Source of the DNA: Melanopsichium pennsylvanicum
Taxonomy: Eukaryota; Basidiomycota; Ustilaginomycetes; Ustilaginales
Assembly: GCA_900208305.1 (NCBI GenBank)
Contig: OAPG01000002.1
Location: 1,736,001 to 1,800,000, forward strand
DNA length: 64,000 bases
Direction of reading: 5' to 3'
The position numbers and the translations under genes are program-made. The notes below the pieces were generated by a model. It searched no databases, was not told the DNA's origin, and worked only from the letters and a program-made list of their open reading frames with translations. This document shows positions 39,026-48,193 of this stretch, in pieces. Every line of letters begins with the position of its first letter. Within the stretch, counting starts at the first letter, position 1.

Positions 39026-41539
39026 ATGCCCATGCTCCTTGATATACAACGCAAACTCTTTGCAAAGTCGGAGCGCGTCAAGTCGCTCGACTTCCACCCA
39101 ACAGAGCCATGGCTTCTCGCAGGTCTTTATTCTGGCTCCGTCAATATCTGGAACTATGACACAGGTGCAATCGTAAAGACCTTCGAAGTCACAAACGTTC
39201 CAGTACGATGTGTCAAGTTCATTGCTCGCAAGAACTGGTTCGTGGCTGGTTCCGATGACTTCCAGCTCCGTGCCTTCAACTACAACACTCACGAAAAGGT
39301 CATCAGCTTCGAGGCGCATCCAGACTACATTCGCTGCCTCGCTGTTCATCCCACCGCTTCCTATGTCATCACCGGCTCCGACGACATGACCATCAAAATG
39401 TGGGACTGGGAAAAAGGATGGCGACTCATGCAGACCTTTGAAGGTCACACCCACTACATCATGAACCTCTGCTTCAACCCCAAAGATTCAAACACGTTTG
39501 CATCTTCCTCTTTGGATCGCACCGTCAAGGTTTGGACTTTGGGCTCCAGTGTTGCCAACTACACGCTTGATGCCCACGACAAGGGCGTCAATTACGTCGA
39601 GTACTTTCACGGTGGTGAAAAGCCCTACATGCTCACTGTCGGTGATGACCGCACCATCAAGATCTGGGACTACCTATCAAAGTCCTGCGTTCAGACTCTG
39701 ACTGGCCACACTTCCAACGTATCCTTCGCCATCTTCCATCCTTCTTTGCCCCTCATCATCTCCGGTTCCGAGGACGGTACCGTAAAGCTCTGGCACTCCA
39801 ACACATACAGACTCGAATCTACCCTCGATTACGGCCTCGAACGAGTGTGGTGTGTCGCATACAAGAGGAACGGTAACGACGTTGCCATCGGTTACGATGA
39901 AGGTGCTGTCGTCATCAAGCTCGGCAAAGAGGAGCCAAGTGTAAGCATGGACACCGCTGGAAAGGTCGTTTGGGCCAGAAATTCCGAAGTACTCAGCGCA
40001 AACGTGGGCGCAACAGCAGAAGAGCCGGCTATCGATGGTCAGAGGCTCCCCGTCTCGGTGCGCGAGATGGGTTCCACCGAAGTTTATCCGCAGCTCTTGC
40101 AACACAGTCCTAACGGCCGATTCGTCACTGTCTGCGGTGACGGCGAGTACATCATCTACACCGCCCTCGCATGGAGGAACAAGGCGTTCGGACCCGGTCT
40201 TGGCTTTGCTTGGGCAGGTGACAGCAACACCTACGCAGTCCACGAGGCCAACGCCAAAGTCAAGGTCTTCCGCAGCTTCAAGGAGCGTCCTGGTCTGCTC
40301 ACTCTGGCATACAACGTCGAAGCGATAGCAGGTGGTGCCTTGCTCGCCGTGCTTGGCAGCGGCTTTGTCTGCTTTTACGACTGGGAGACTGGTGCGCTCG
40401 TGCGTCGTGTGGATGTCGAGGCCAAAGCCATTCACTGGTCCACCACCGGCGAGCTCGTTGCTGTCGTTTGCGACGACTCGTTCTACATTTTGAGGTTCGA
40501 CCGTGATGCATATGCGGCTCACCTCGACTCGGGTGCACAAGTCGAGGACGACGGTGTCGAGACGGCATTTGAAGTGGTGACCGAAGTGTCGGAGAGCGTC
40601 CGCACTGCCAAGTGGACGGGCGAGTGCTTCCTCTACACCAATTCGACCAACAGGTTGCAGTACCTTGTCGGAGAGCAGACCCATACCATCACACACTCGG
40701 ACAACGAGATCTTCCTGCTTGGATACATTCCTCAGCACGGTCGCGTCTATGCCGTCAACAAGGACATGTGCATCTTTAGCTATTCCCTCTCGCTGGCCCT
40801 GGTCGAGTATCAAACCGCTATCCTGCGTGGTGACCTCGATGCAGCGGCCGAGCTTCTAGACCAAGTGCCTTCCGACCAGCGAAATCGTGTCGCCCGTTTC
40901 CTCGAAACTCAGGATCTCAAAGACCTAGCTCTCGAAGTCTCGACCGATCCAGAACACCGGTTCGACCTGGCGATCTCGCTGGACAACTTTGAAACTGCGC
41001 TCGAAATCGCGCGCGATGGACCTCAAGTTGGATCCGAATCGCGATGGCGCACCATCGGAGACAAGGCTTTGGCAAGGTGGAACGTTGCACTTGCCAAGGA
41101 GTGCTTTGAGAAGGCTCAAGATCTATCGTCGATGCTTTTGGTTGGAACGTCGACCAACGATCGTGAGCTTCTCGCACGTCTGGCGCAGCTGGCGACCGAA
41201 AAGGGGTGTACGAATGTTGCGTTTGCGGCGTACCTCTCGCTCAGTGATGTAGATTCGTGCATTGACGTGCTCGAAACGGCCGGTAGGACTAGCGAGGCGG
41301 CGCTGTTTGCACGGACGTATGCGCCAAGCAAGGTTTCGGGCATTGTGGGCAAGTGGAAGGGTGAATTGGAAAGCGCAAATCGACACAAGCAGAACGAGAT
41401 TGCGGCAAGTATCGCCGATCCGGAAAAGAATGAGGCTGCTTTCGAGGAAGGATGGAAAGAGAGTGTTGCCAAGGAGAAGCAAGTTCGGGTTGATCAACGA
41501 CAACCAAAGAAGCAACCAAACGGCGTTTCGAGTGCATGA
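39026..41539 (+). CDS. SEC27: Coatomer subunit beta-prime (COPI, Sec27)
   Basis: WD40 subunit of the COPI coat that drives Golgi-to-ER retrograde transport and binds dilysine cargo signals. Intronless, 837 aa (yeast Sec27 is 889). It starts MPMLLDIQRKLFAKSERVKS, the usual N-terminus. The first beta-propeller (1-300) shows repeated blades such as PTEPWLLAGLYSGSVNIWNY, GSDDMTIKMWDWEKGW, SSSLDRTVKVWTLG and SGSEDGTVKLWHSNTY. A second, more divergent propeller covers about 300-570. The helical solenoid begins near LVEYQTAILRGDLDAAAELL and includes FLETQDLKDLALEVSTDPEH. The end is a Lys/Gln-rich tail (QRQPKKQPNGVSSA). Every characteristic segment is present, so the assignment is firm. Confidence 0.98.
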   Translation: MPMLLDIQRKLFAKSERVKSLDFHPTEPWLLAGLYSGSVNIWNYDTGAIVKTFEVTNVPVRCVKFIARKNWFVAGSDDFQLRAFNYNTHEKVISFEAHPDYIRCLAVHPTASYVITGSDDMTIKMWDWEKGWRLMQTFEGHTHYIMNLCFNPKDSNTFASSSLDRTVKVWTLGSSVANYTLDAHDKGVNYVEYFHGGEKPYMLTVGDDRTIKIWDYLSKSCVQTLTGHTSNVSFAIFHPSLPLIISGSEDGTVKLWHSNTYRLESTLDYGLERVWCVAYKRNGNDVAIGYDEGAVVIKLGKEEPSVSMDTAGKVVWARNSEVLSANVGATAEEPAIDGQRLPVSVREMGSTEVYPQLLQHSPNGRFVTVCGDGEYIIYTALAWRNKAFGPGLGFAWAGDSNTYAVHEANAKVKVFRSFKERPGLLTLAYNVEAIAGGALLAVLGSGFVCFYDWETGALVRRVDVEAKAIHWSTTGELVAVVCDDSFYILRFDRDAYAAHLDSGAQVEDDGVETAFEVVTEVSESVRTAKWTGECFLYTNSTNRLQYLVGEQTHTITHSDNEIFLLGYIPQHGRVYAVNKDMCIFSYSLSLALVEYQTAILRGDLDAAAELLDQVPSDQRNRVARFLETQDLKDLALEVSTDPEHRFDLAISLDNFETALEIARDGPQVGSESRWRTIGDKALARWNVALAKECFEKAQDLSSMLLVGTSTNDRELLARLAQLATEKGCTNVAFAAYLSLSDVDSCIDVLETAGRTSEAALFARTYAPSKVSGIVGKWKGELESANRHKQNEIAASIADPEKNEAAFEEGWKESVAKEKQVRVDQRQPKKQPNGVSSA

Positions 41540-41569
41540 ACTAGAATATAGTACGCAAGCAAACACAAA

Positions 41570-41628
<59 letters not shown>

Positions 41629-42098
41629 CTCTCACACATCTAGATTCTTACTGTGATCTCTGAACTCTTTGGGTGTCAAATGGCATACTAGTATTCCTAT
41701 GTTGTTTTGTTCTTTTCATGAAGCAGCTATTGGTGATTGTGTGAATTCGAAATTGCCCGTAGACGATCGGTGAAGGCGATAACTCGAGCAAGTATGGCAA
41801 GATAGATTTTGCTCAAACTATACTGTAAATTTAATATTGTAATAATAATAGGCTGTGTGCGGTGCGGAAAAGACGGCAAATTTCGGGGTTCTTTCCTTGC
41901 TTACTTGCAGTAATACCACCTGTGTTCTACTTGAATCGCGCGCCATCCCTTGATTCTTATCTTGCCTTTTTTGTTTGCTTTTGTGCATTCTTTACCACCA
42001 TCACCAAAAAAAAACCGGGGCAGTTTTCCTTTTTCTTCTCTTCACTCTTTGATAAAGGGAGGGGTTTTTTTTTTTGGGTTTTTTACGAGCACGTCAAG
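41540..42098. other. Intergenic region SEC27 / EthD-like gene
   Basis: About 560 bp. A long (CT)n tract lies just after the SEC27 stop, and T-runs precede the next start. Base composition turns AT-rich here. No gene was seen. Confidence 0.55.
41575..41628. repeat. (CT)n microsatellite in the SEC27 3' flank
   Basis: A CT dinucleotide run of about 24 units with one TTT interruption starts about 35 bp after the SEC27 stop codon, so it is probably in the 3' UTR. Confidence 0.9.
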
Positions 42099-43108
42099 AT
42101 GTCAACGACTAATTCGATCTTCAAATCCAACGAATCTGGATTGCTTTTGGTTTTTATGGAACCTGGATGCGAAGTGACATTGGAAGAATTTCATGAATGG
42201 TACGATAACGAACATGTTCCTTTACGTATTGAACGATTTCCAACTTTTCGTTCAGCGGTTCGATATTGTGTAAAGGAAACTACACTTTTTCCGAATGATA
42301 ATCAAGGTAGTCAAGAAAATGATATTGTTGAAATGCCACCAAAGAGTAGTTGGGGAGCATTTTATACGGTTTCGACCAACACAACATTTTGCGATCCAGC
42401 TTATACTTCACTTCGTTCCGAAAGAAGTGAAAGGGAAGCAGAATTGTTTACTCGATTAGCCATTGTAGATCGAAGAATTTACAAATTGGAATACGATTCC
42501 GACGAGGATGTTAACAACAACAACGAGATTCAAATGAATGGAAAAAAAATTGGTTTAGCAGTTCAAACGGCCAAAGAAACACCTAGATATTTGATCGCCA
42601 ATAGTGTTGATATGAAATCACCAGAATTGTTGCAAGAGTATAACAAATGGTTTGAACAAGAACATGTTGTTTTACTTTCCAAAATTCCAGGTTGGAGAAG
42701 GAGTAGGAGATTTACATTGCTCGACAATGGAGTGAATGGTACAAATGCCAAAAAACAAGATGCCAAAAGTGTACCTAGTACACTCTGCTTACATGGTAAG
42801 TTTATATTTACATTTATAAACCTGCAATTTTTTATTTTTTTTGAGATGGAACCAAACTCAACCCCAATTTTTTTTTTTTTTATTGCTCACATATTTATGT
42901 TAACGAATCAACCAAAAAAAAAACTTTAGAATATGACAACGATTCACCGGAAGAAACACCCGAATTCAAATTAGCATGTTCTACTCAATGGAGAACCAAA
43001 GTGATTGGTGGTGAACAAAATCAAAACATTCTTAGAAGAGAAAGAAAAGTTTGTTCCATCTATCGAGCTTGGGATCCTATCGCTGCCATTCGTTCTCAAA
43101 ATTCATAA
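42099..43108 (+). CDS. Tandem dimeric alpha/beta-barrel (EthD-like) protein
   Basis: Exons 42099-42795 and 42930-43108; the intron starts GTAAGTTT and ends CTTTAG and splits the Glu of LHEYDND. Product is 291 aa. Two related halves are visible. The first has LLLVFMEPGCEVTLEEFHEW with DNEHVPLRIERFPTFRSAVRY; the second has LLQEYNKWFEQEHVVLLSK and IPGWRRSRRFTLL. The pattern W-Y/F-x-x-E-H repeated in both halves is that of the EthD/ABM-type dimeric alpha-beta barrel family found widely in fungi, often near or fused to alpha/beta hydrolases. Function is unknown. Codons are strongly A/T-ended compared with SEC27 next door. The frame before 42099 is open but lacks a credible ATG. Confidence 0.82.
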
Positions 43109-43410
43109 CCCAAATGAAGGTATCAAACATGTTTTTTCAAATTATTTTCAGCTCTTCCATCGATTTATATATAAAATCTCTGTCTATATCTCTGCATTCC
43201 AAAAATATATAAAAAAAAACACATTTTCTCTTTCTTTTGCTGTTTTCTGTGAGGACACTTGGACAAGCATAAATTGCATCGAAGAAACAAAAAACAAAAA
43301 AAAGGAATTTTTTTCTTTCTTCTGTCTGTACGTAAGAGGCAAAAAAAAGAAGAAAAAAAAAGTAGGCTTTTTTTTTCCTAACTAAACAATTGCTTTCTTT
43401 TTTTAATTAA
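43109..43410. other. Convergent intergenic region EthD-like gene / ARO2
   Basis: About 300 bp, made mostly of A and T runs. No gene was seen. Confidence 0.55.
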
Positions 43411-44793
43411 TTAATTGTTATCTATCTTGCTTCTCTTTTCTGGCAATTTCATCGAATTTGGCAAACCATGAATAACATCCAAATTTAATTTTTTTGCAGT
43501 TGCCATCCTACCATTCTGAATCAAAATAGCATCCATCACAACTAAAGCTGCCATTGCCTCTACAATAGGTACAGCTCTAGGTACAACACAAGGATCATGT
43601 CTACCTCTCGTATTCAAAATTCCATGTTTACCATCATAACTAGCTGTAAATTGATTCTGACTAATCGTAGCAGGACTTTTAAATCCAACTCTGAAATAAA
43701 TGTCTTCACCATTAGTGATACCACCTTGAATACCACCTGACCAATTCGTGACAGTACCCAAACGACCATCTTGTTTAAGAACAAATTTGTCATTATGCCT
43801 GGAACCTGCTACTTCAGTTCCTCTAAAACCCGAACCAATTTCGAAACCTTTGGTTGCAGGAATCGAAAGCATACCATGTGCTAACTTTGCTTCAAGTTTA
43901 TCAAAACACGGTTCACCCAAACCAGAAGGTACACCTCTAATCACACAAGTCACTGTACCACCGATCGAGTCATTGTTGGCCTTGGCCAAAAGGATACGTT
44001 GACGCATTCGTTCGGCCGCAAGTTGGTGAGGACATCGAATGGCGTTTTGATCCACCTCTTGACGTGTGATGGTGGACAAAAGTTGACGGAAAGATTTTGA
44101 AAGTGGTTCCTCTGCTTCGTCTTCGGTGAGGCCAGAAGTGTCGATGATGTTATCCACCTTGGTTTGGGGTGGACCTGCATTTGGATCCTCACCGTAGAAC
44201 GACTTGCCTTGAACCATGCGAGTGCCATCCTCCGACTCGGTAGCGATAGGTTGACCATTTTTAACATCCTTTGCCAATTCTTCACCAGGGAATCTAGGAA
44301 TGTGCACTTTTCCCACCGAAGAAACAAAGGCTACGATCTCTACACCGTAGGCTTCCTTGAGGTATTTTTCAGCCAAAGCTCCTGCAGCTACCCTTCCAAT
44401 GGTCTCTCTAGCCGAACTTCTACCACCTCCAGACGATGCTTTAAGATTGTACTTTTCGAGATAGGTGAAATCGGCATGAGAAGGGCGAGGGTAAGCGTCA
44501 AGTGTATCGTCGGTGTAATCATGAGGACGCTGATCCTGGTTTCGTACGAGCATGGCTATAGGGGTGCCAAGCGTGACACCTCGTTCGACACCAGATTGAA
44601 TTTCGACACGATCCTTTTCATCGCGTGGAGTGGTGAGGTTGGATTGACCAGGACGACGACGTGAAAGTTGGGATTGGATGTCTTGCGGATCAAGCGCCAT
44701 ACCTGGAGGTACACCGTCGACGATGCAACCTACAGAGGCACAATGGGATTCACCATAGGTAGTGACTCTGAAGTGAGTGCCAAACGTAGACAT
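43411..44793 (-). CDS. ARO2: Chorismate synthase
   Basis: Converts 5-enolpyruvylshikimate-3-phosphate to chorismate, the last step of the shikimate pathway before the aromatic amino acids branch. It uses reduced FMN; fungal enzymes also reduce the flavin with NADPH. Intronless, 460 aa from the ATG at 44793 ([20 protein letters not shown]). The frame upstream has only a TTG. The three family signatures are present: [18 protein letters not shown] near the N-terminus, [20 protein letters not shown] near 125, and [20 protein letters not shown] near the C-terminus. It is longer than yeast Aro2 (376 aa), mostly through inserts such as the acidic [15 protein letters not shown] segment. Codon use is A/T-biased, like its neighbours. 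Confidence 0.98.
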   Translation of the reverse strand: MSTFGTHFRVTTYGESHCASVGCIVDGVPPGMALDPQDIQSQLSRRRPGQSNLTTPRDEKDRVEIQSGVERGVTLGTPIAMLVRNQDQRPHDYTDDTLDAYPRPSHADFTYLEKYNLKASSGGGRSSARETIGRVAAGALAEKYLKEAYGVEIVAFVSSVGKVHIPRFPGEELAKDVKNGQPIATESEDGTRMVQGKSFYGEDPNAGPPQTKVDNIIDTSGLTEDEAEEPLSKSFRQLLSTITRQEVDQNAIRCPHQLAAERMRQRILLAKANNDSIGGTVTCVIRGVPSGLGEPCFDKLEAKLAHGMLSIPATKGFEIGSGFRGTEVAGSRHNDKFVLKQDGRLGTVTNWSGGIQGGITNGEDIYFRVGFKSPATISQNQFTASYDGKHGILNTRGRHDPCVVPRAVPIVEAMAALVVMDAILIQNGRMATAKKLNLDVIHGLPNSMKLPEKRSKIDNN

Positions 44794-45366
44794 TTTTTGG
44801 GAGAATTTAATCGAGACGAAGCCAAGTGATAAAAGAAACAAAGGGAGGAAAGCGTGTGCAGTGATGGTGGTAGAAAGTTGATGAGGTGGAAAGTATAAAA
44901 GTATTTTAAGAAGAAATGAGAAAGATTACCAAAAGCAATGATTTTAAGAGTGACTCGTGATAGTCTGTATGATTTGTAACACTACACAATTGAAATACAA
45001 AATTGGGCTCATGATGAGTGTTGAAAATCTCGAAAGGGTTTCATGGTAAGGTAATATAGAGTAAGTACTTTAAATGTATTATACAATTTATCATTACAAC
45101 CTCATCGGATAGTGTAATGCTCAAGCTAATAAGGTGTTGGTCTCATTTTTAATATAATAAATTTGTTGTTGCTCGCATTCTGATTCACTTTGCTACACTG
45201 TATTGCTCTATTGTCACCTATCGAGTCAACGTTTATGATGCTCTTTGACAACCGTTGCTCAACAACCGTTGCTCAACAACCGTTGCTCAACAACCGCCTC
45301 TCACTCTACAACACGCTTTCTACATATAAGCTCACACTCAAAGCAGTCAGTAAACTTGAAACACAA
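44794..45366. other. Divergent intergenic region ARO2 / cofactor C gene
   Basis: About 570 bp, AT-rich. It contains a 15-bp triple tandem repeat close to the cofactor C start, listed separately. No gene was seen. Confidence 0.55.
45249..45293 (+). repeat. 15-bp tandem repeat, three copies
   Basis: Three near-perfect copies of the 15-mer AACCGTTGCTCAACA lie in the leader of the tubulin cofactor C-like gene. The unit is a multiple of three and the surrounding frame is open, so if translation began at the ATG at 45235 it would be read as a short peptide repeat. Confidence 0.85.
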
Positions 45367-46527
45367 ATGGCATCGTCTGCATCCAAAGGTACAACCTCAT
45401 CCATATCCTCATCTACAGCAAACTCGTTTTATACAAGCTTTCGTACATCGATACAAACGCTTGAAAACCAAATCTCTTGTGCCATCACATCGCATGATGT
45501 GCATAATGCGTTACAGACCTATGCTCGCTTGAATGCACAATTCACTACAGCCGTGGATACCGGTGTGTTAGCTTTGCATGATCAGGCTTTACACAAGCGC
45601 AGCTTGGATCAAGTTGTCACTGCTCTTGAATCCAAACGCAAACACATCCATCAGCAACAAGTACAGAATGATGCGAATCAAAACATTAACAACAACAACA
45701 ACAACAACAACAATCATCGCATTAAGAAAGGCGCATTTACGTTCAAGAGAAAATCTCATTCAATCTCATCACCAAATTCAATATCAACCTCATCCCAAAG
45801 CACAGATTTAAATTCAAACCAATCCTTACACAATTTATTATCAACTAACAATTCGAATCATTTGATCATTTCAAATCAACACAATATTACCTACAATCAT
45901 CATAATAAGCTTTCAAAATCATCCATCTCGCTTACAATCCACAACGTTACCAATTCTATCGTTCATCTTGATCAACTTGAAATCTTATCGGTTCAACTTG
46001 GTTCGATTCAAAATAGTATTATTAAATTACCTTGTGTACAAGGTAGTATTATGATTAACGATTTGAATCATTCGATTTTATTACTCGAATCATGTCATCA
46101 ATTTAGAATGCATACTTCATTCGCAGTTGTTGTCATTGGTTTGACAACAAATCATCTTTCAAGTGTCGTTACCCTTGAAGCATCTAATTCGGTGCAATTT
46201 GTTACAAATGTACCATCAAGACGAATAAGAAGAGCACCAGTAGCCCAAGAGGAGGTGAAGCATGATTTCAAGGTTCAAGATTTTGACGATCTCATCAACA
46301 GCGAGCAGTTACAAAAACAAATAAAACAAGATCAAACCAGTAAAGACAGTAGTGGTGCAAGAGCTCGCAATTTTAGCATCATACACTTGGATCCAAAAGA
46401 GGTCCATATAAAGCAACAAGTCGACGACGAATTACTAAAAGCTAAGCATGGTTTATCTGCCATCGATTGCGTACAAAACATCACTCAAATCATTCAAACG
46501 TATTCCATGAAACAACTTCCCACTTGA
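45367..46527 (+). CDS. Tubulin-folding cofactor C-like protein (C-CAP/TBCC domain)
   Basis: Cofactor C acts in the last step of tubulin heterodimer folding as a GTPase activator for tubulin bound to cofactors D and E. Intronless, 386 aa from the ATG at 45367 (MASSASKGTTSS). An N-terminal helical region (FYTSFRTSIQTLENQISCAI onward, about 20-95) fits the spectrin-like domain of TBCC. A low-complexity linker with about nine Asn in a row follows near 110-118. The C-CAP beta-helix spans about 188-280: SISLTIHNVTNSIVHLDQLE, VQLGSIQNSIIKLPCVQGSI and NHSILLLESCHQFRMHTS. The catalytic-type Arg of QFRMH is present. In-frame ATGs at 45235/45238 could extend the N-terminus by 44 residues through a tandem repeat, which I consider less likely. 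Confidence 0.82.
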   Translation: MASSASKGTTSSISSSTANSFYTSFRTSIQTLENQISCAITSHDVHNALQTYARLNAQFTTAVDTGVLALHDQALHKRSLDQVVTALESKRKHIHQQQVQNDANQNINNNNNNNNNHRIKKGAFTFKRKSHSISSPNSISTSSQSTDLNSNQSLHNLLSTNNSNHLIISNQHNITYNHHNKLSKSSISLTIHNVTNSIVHLDQLEILSVQLGSIQNSIIKLPCVQGSIMINDLNHSILLLESCHQFRMHTSFAVVVIGLTTNHLSSVVTLEASNSVQFVTNVPSRRIRRAPVAQEEVKHDFKVQDFDDLINSEQLQKQIKQDQTSKDSSGARARNFSIIHLDPKEVHIKQQVDDELLKAKHGLSAIDCVQNITQIIQTYSMKQLPT

Positions 46528-46545
46528 TCGGGGGGTCTTTTTTTT

Positions 46546-47403
46546 TTACTCGTTTCGCATGATCAAACTCACACCATCCCTCACTGGCAATACCACCACC
46601 TCTACCCTCTTATCCTGCTTCACCACCATGTTGAACTCCTTGATCGCATCCGCATTCTCTTTACCAATCTTTAAAATCTCTTCATCCACCAAACCTTGGG
46701 TCCAAGGTGTACCTTTGTACAGAGTATTGTCCACCACCAACAATCCATCCTTTTTGAGTAGACCTTTGTCCAAGATGGTGGTAAAGTACGATTTGTATCC
46801 TGGTTTGTCTGCATCGATAAAGATGATATCGAACGCCTCTTCATCACTCAAAATGTTCTTGCCGATGGATTCGAGATGATCAACCGCGTTTCCGACTTTG
46901 ACTTGAATTTTATCACTCAGACCGGATTGGTCAAAAAGAGGACGGGTGAAGGTGTCGAGATAAGGATCGATTTCGAGCGCAGTAACTTTACCACCTGGAG
47001 CAAGTTGTTGTGCGATACAAACCGTGGTTGTACCTGTGAACATGCCGATTTCAAGTGCTTTTTTAGCACGTGTGATACGCGTAAGAAGTCCAACAAAGTT
47101 ACCTTCATAAGCTCCAGCAGACCATGCAGCAGAGAGATGGAATAACGTCTGTTTACGTTCCCAAGCCGAATTCCAATCGTGTTGAGCTGTAGCTTTGAGA
47201 AGCGGTTGTTGAACACAAGGTGCAGCCGAAGAGACCGAATCCAGGTAAGCATCCATACCAGACAGAAGTTCGGACACCAACTTGAGTTGATGCAATTGCG
47301 TCCGAGTGAGCGGTTTGGACGTGTCAAGTTGCGATACAACCGACGAGAGCAATGTCGAGGCCGAGACCAGAGGTGTCTCGTGGGGTACGTCCATCTGGCT
47401 CAT
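46546..47403 (-). CDS. Caffeoyl-CoA/catechol-type O-methyltransferase
   Basis: Class I SAM-dependent O-methyltransferase of the metal-dependent caffeoyl-CoA/catechol family; substrate unknown. Intronless, 285 aa from ATG (MSQMDVPHETPLVSA). Motif I ALEIGMFTGTTTVCIAQQL is followed by KVTALEIDPYLD and by FDIIFIDADKPGYKSYF, whose Asp residues bind the metal. GLLVVDNTLYKGTPW supplies another metal ligand. The C-terminal REV-type region is conserved (VVVLPVRDGVSLIMRNE). The stop codon lies 18 bp from the stop of the convergent cofactor C gene, so the 3' UTRs must overlap. Many fungal members act on small phenolics, but no cluster is present here. Confidence 0.94.
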   Translation of the reverse strand: MSQMDVPHETPLVSASTLLSSVVSQLDTSKPLTRTQLHQLKLVSELLSGMDAYLDSVSSAAPCVQQPLLKATAQHDWNSAWERKQTLFHLSAAWSAGAYEGNFVGLLTRITRAKKALEIGMFTGTTTVCIAQQLAPGGKVTALEIDPYLDTFTRPLFDQSGLSDKIQVKVGNAVDHLESIGKNILSDEEAFDIIFIDADKPGYKSYFTTILDKGLLKKDGLLVVDNTLYKGTPWTQGLVDEEILKIGKENADAIKEFNMVVKQDKRVEVVVLPVRDGVSLIMRNE

Positions 47404-48193
47404 CTTGGGACTGAGATTAGTGATTGGTGATTATAGCAACGGTGTGTAACAAGAAAGATGCTTAAACCAGATGAAAGAGTCTTATCAAGCATGCCAATTC
47501 CAAAAACGACAAGATTGCCAAACGAATCGTATAAGTGTGTGTGGGGTAGAACTGGCGAGATTGAGCAATTCCTGCCTGTTAGCTAAGCTAAGTCAAGAGA
47601 TGAATGCGGGCAAGCACGCTGATCAAGAGGTGCATGCTAAAAAAAACATGTTTAAGCGAAGTAAGGTACAGTAACCATCATCACATTTGACAGCCAAAAG
47701 AGTGCATCTCAAATACGTCAGGGTGCAACAAGAATTACAATGAATTGCTCTTTCTTTCAATCACGCATGCATTGATGGCTCACATTTGAGTCAAATGGTG
47801 ATGGTGATGGCAATGATGATGACTGTGCTCTGTGCGTCCAATACTGTGCAAATTGTAATATTAATAATTATGCACAAACCAAATCGGACGAGTAATTTGC
47901 TTTCTCAGCCATGCATGGATCAATATTCTAAGACACAAATGTTAGATAAGTCGCAATGAGATTGACAACCATTAATAACAACATCCATGTCAGCAGATGA
48001 AGGTGTAACAATTTATATCGTGTGAATGCATTTGAGCTGCATGCGGGGTTGTCTTTCTTGGATCCATTCGCTATCCTCTATTCCTCCCTCCGCTCCCCCC
48101 TTTCTCTCTCTCTTTTCATGACCTCCGCTCTCAACTCATAACCACAATCAACTCAACGAATGTGGTACCTCTTACTCTGTAAATAAACTCAGC
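47404..48193. other. Divergent intergenic region O-methyltransferase / LDB17
   Basis: About 790 bp with TACAGTA at 47667-47673 and a C-rich stretch just before the LDB17 start. No gene was seen. Confidence 0.55.

Noticed and set aside
39677..40813. 378-aa minus-strand frame opposite SEC27
   Set aside because: A shadow of G/C-ended codons in SEC27; no motif of its own.
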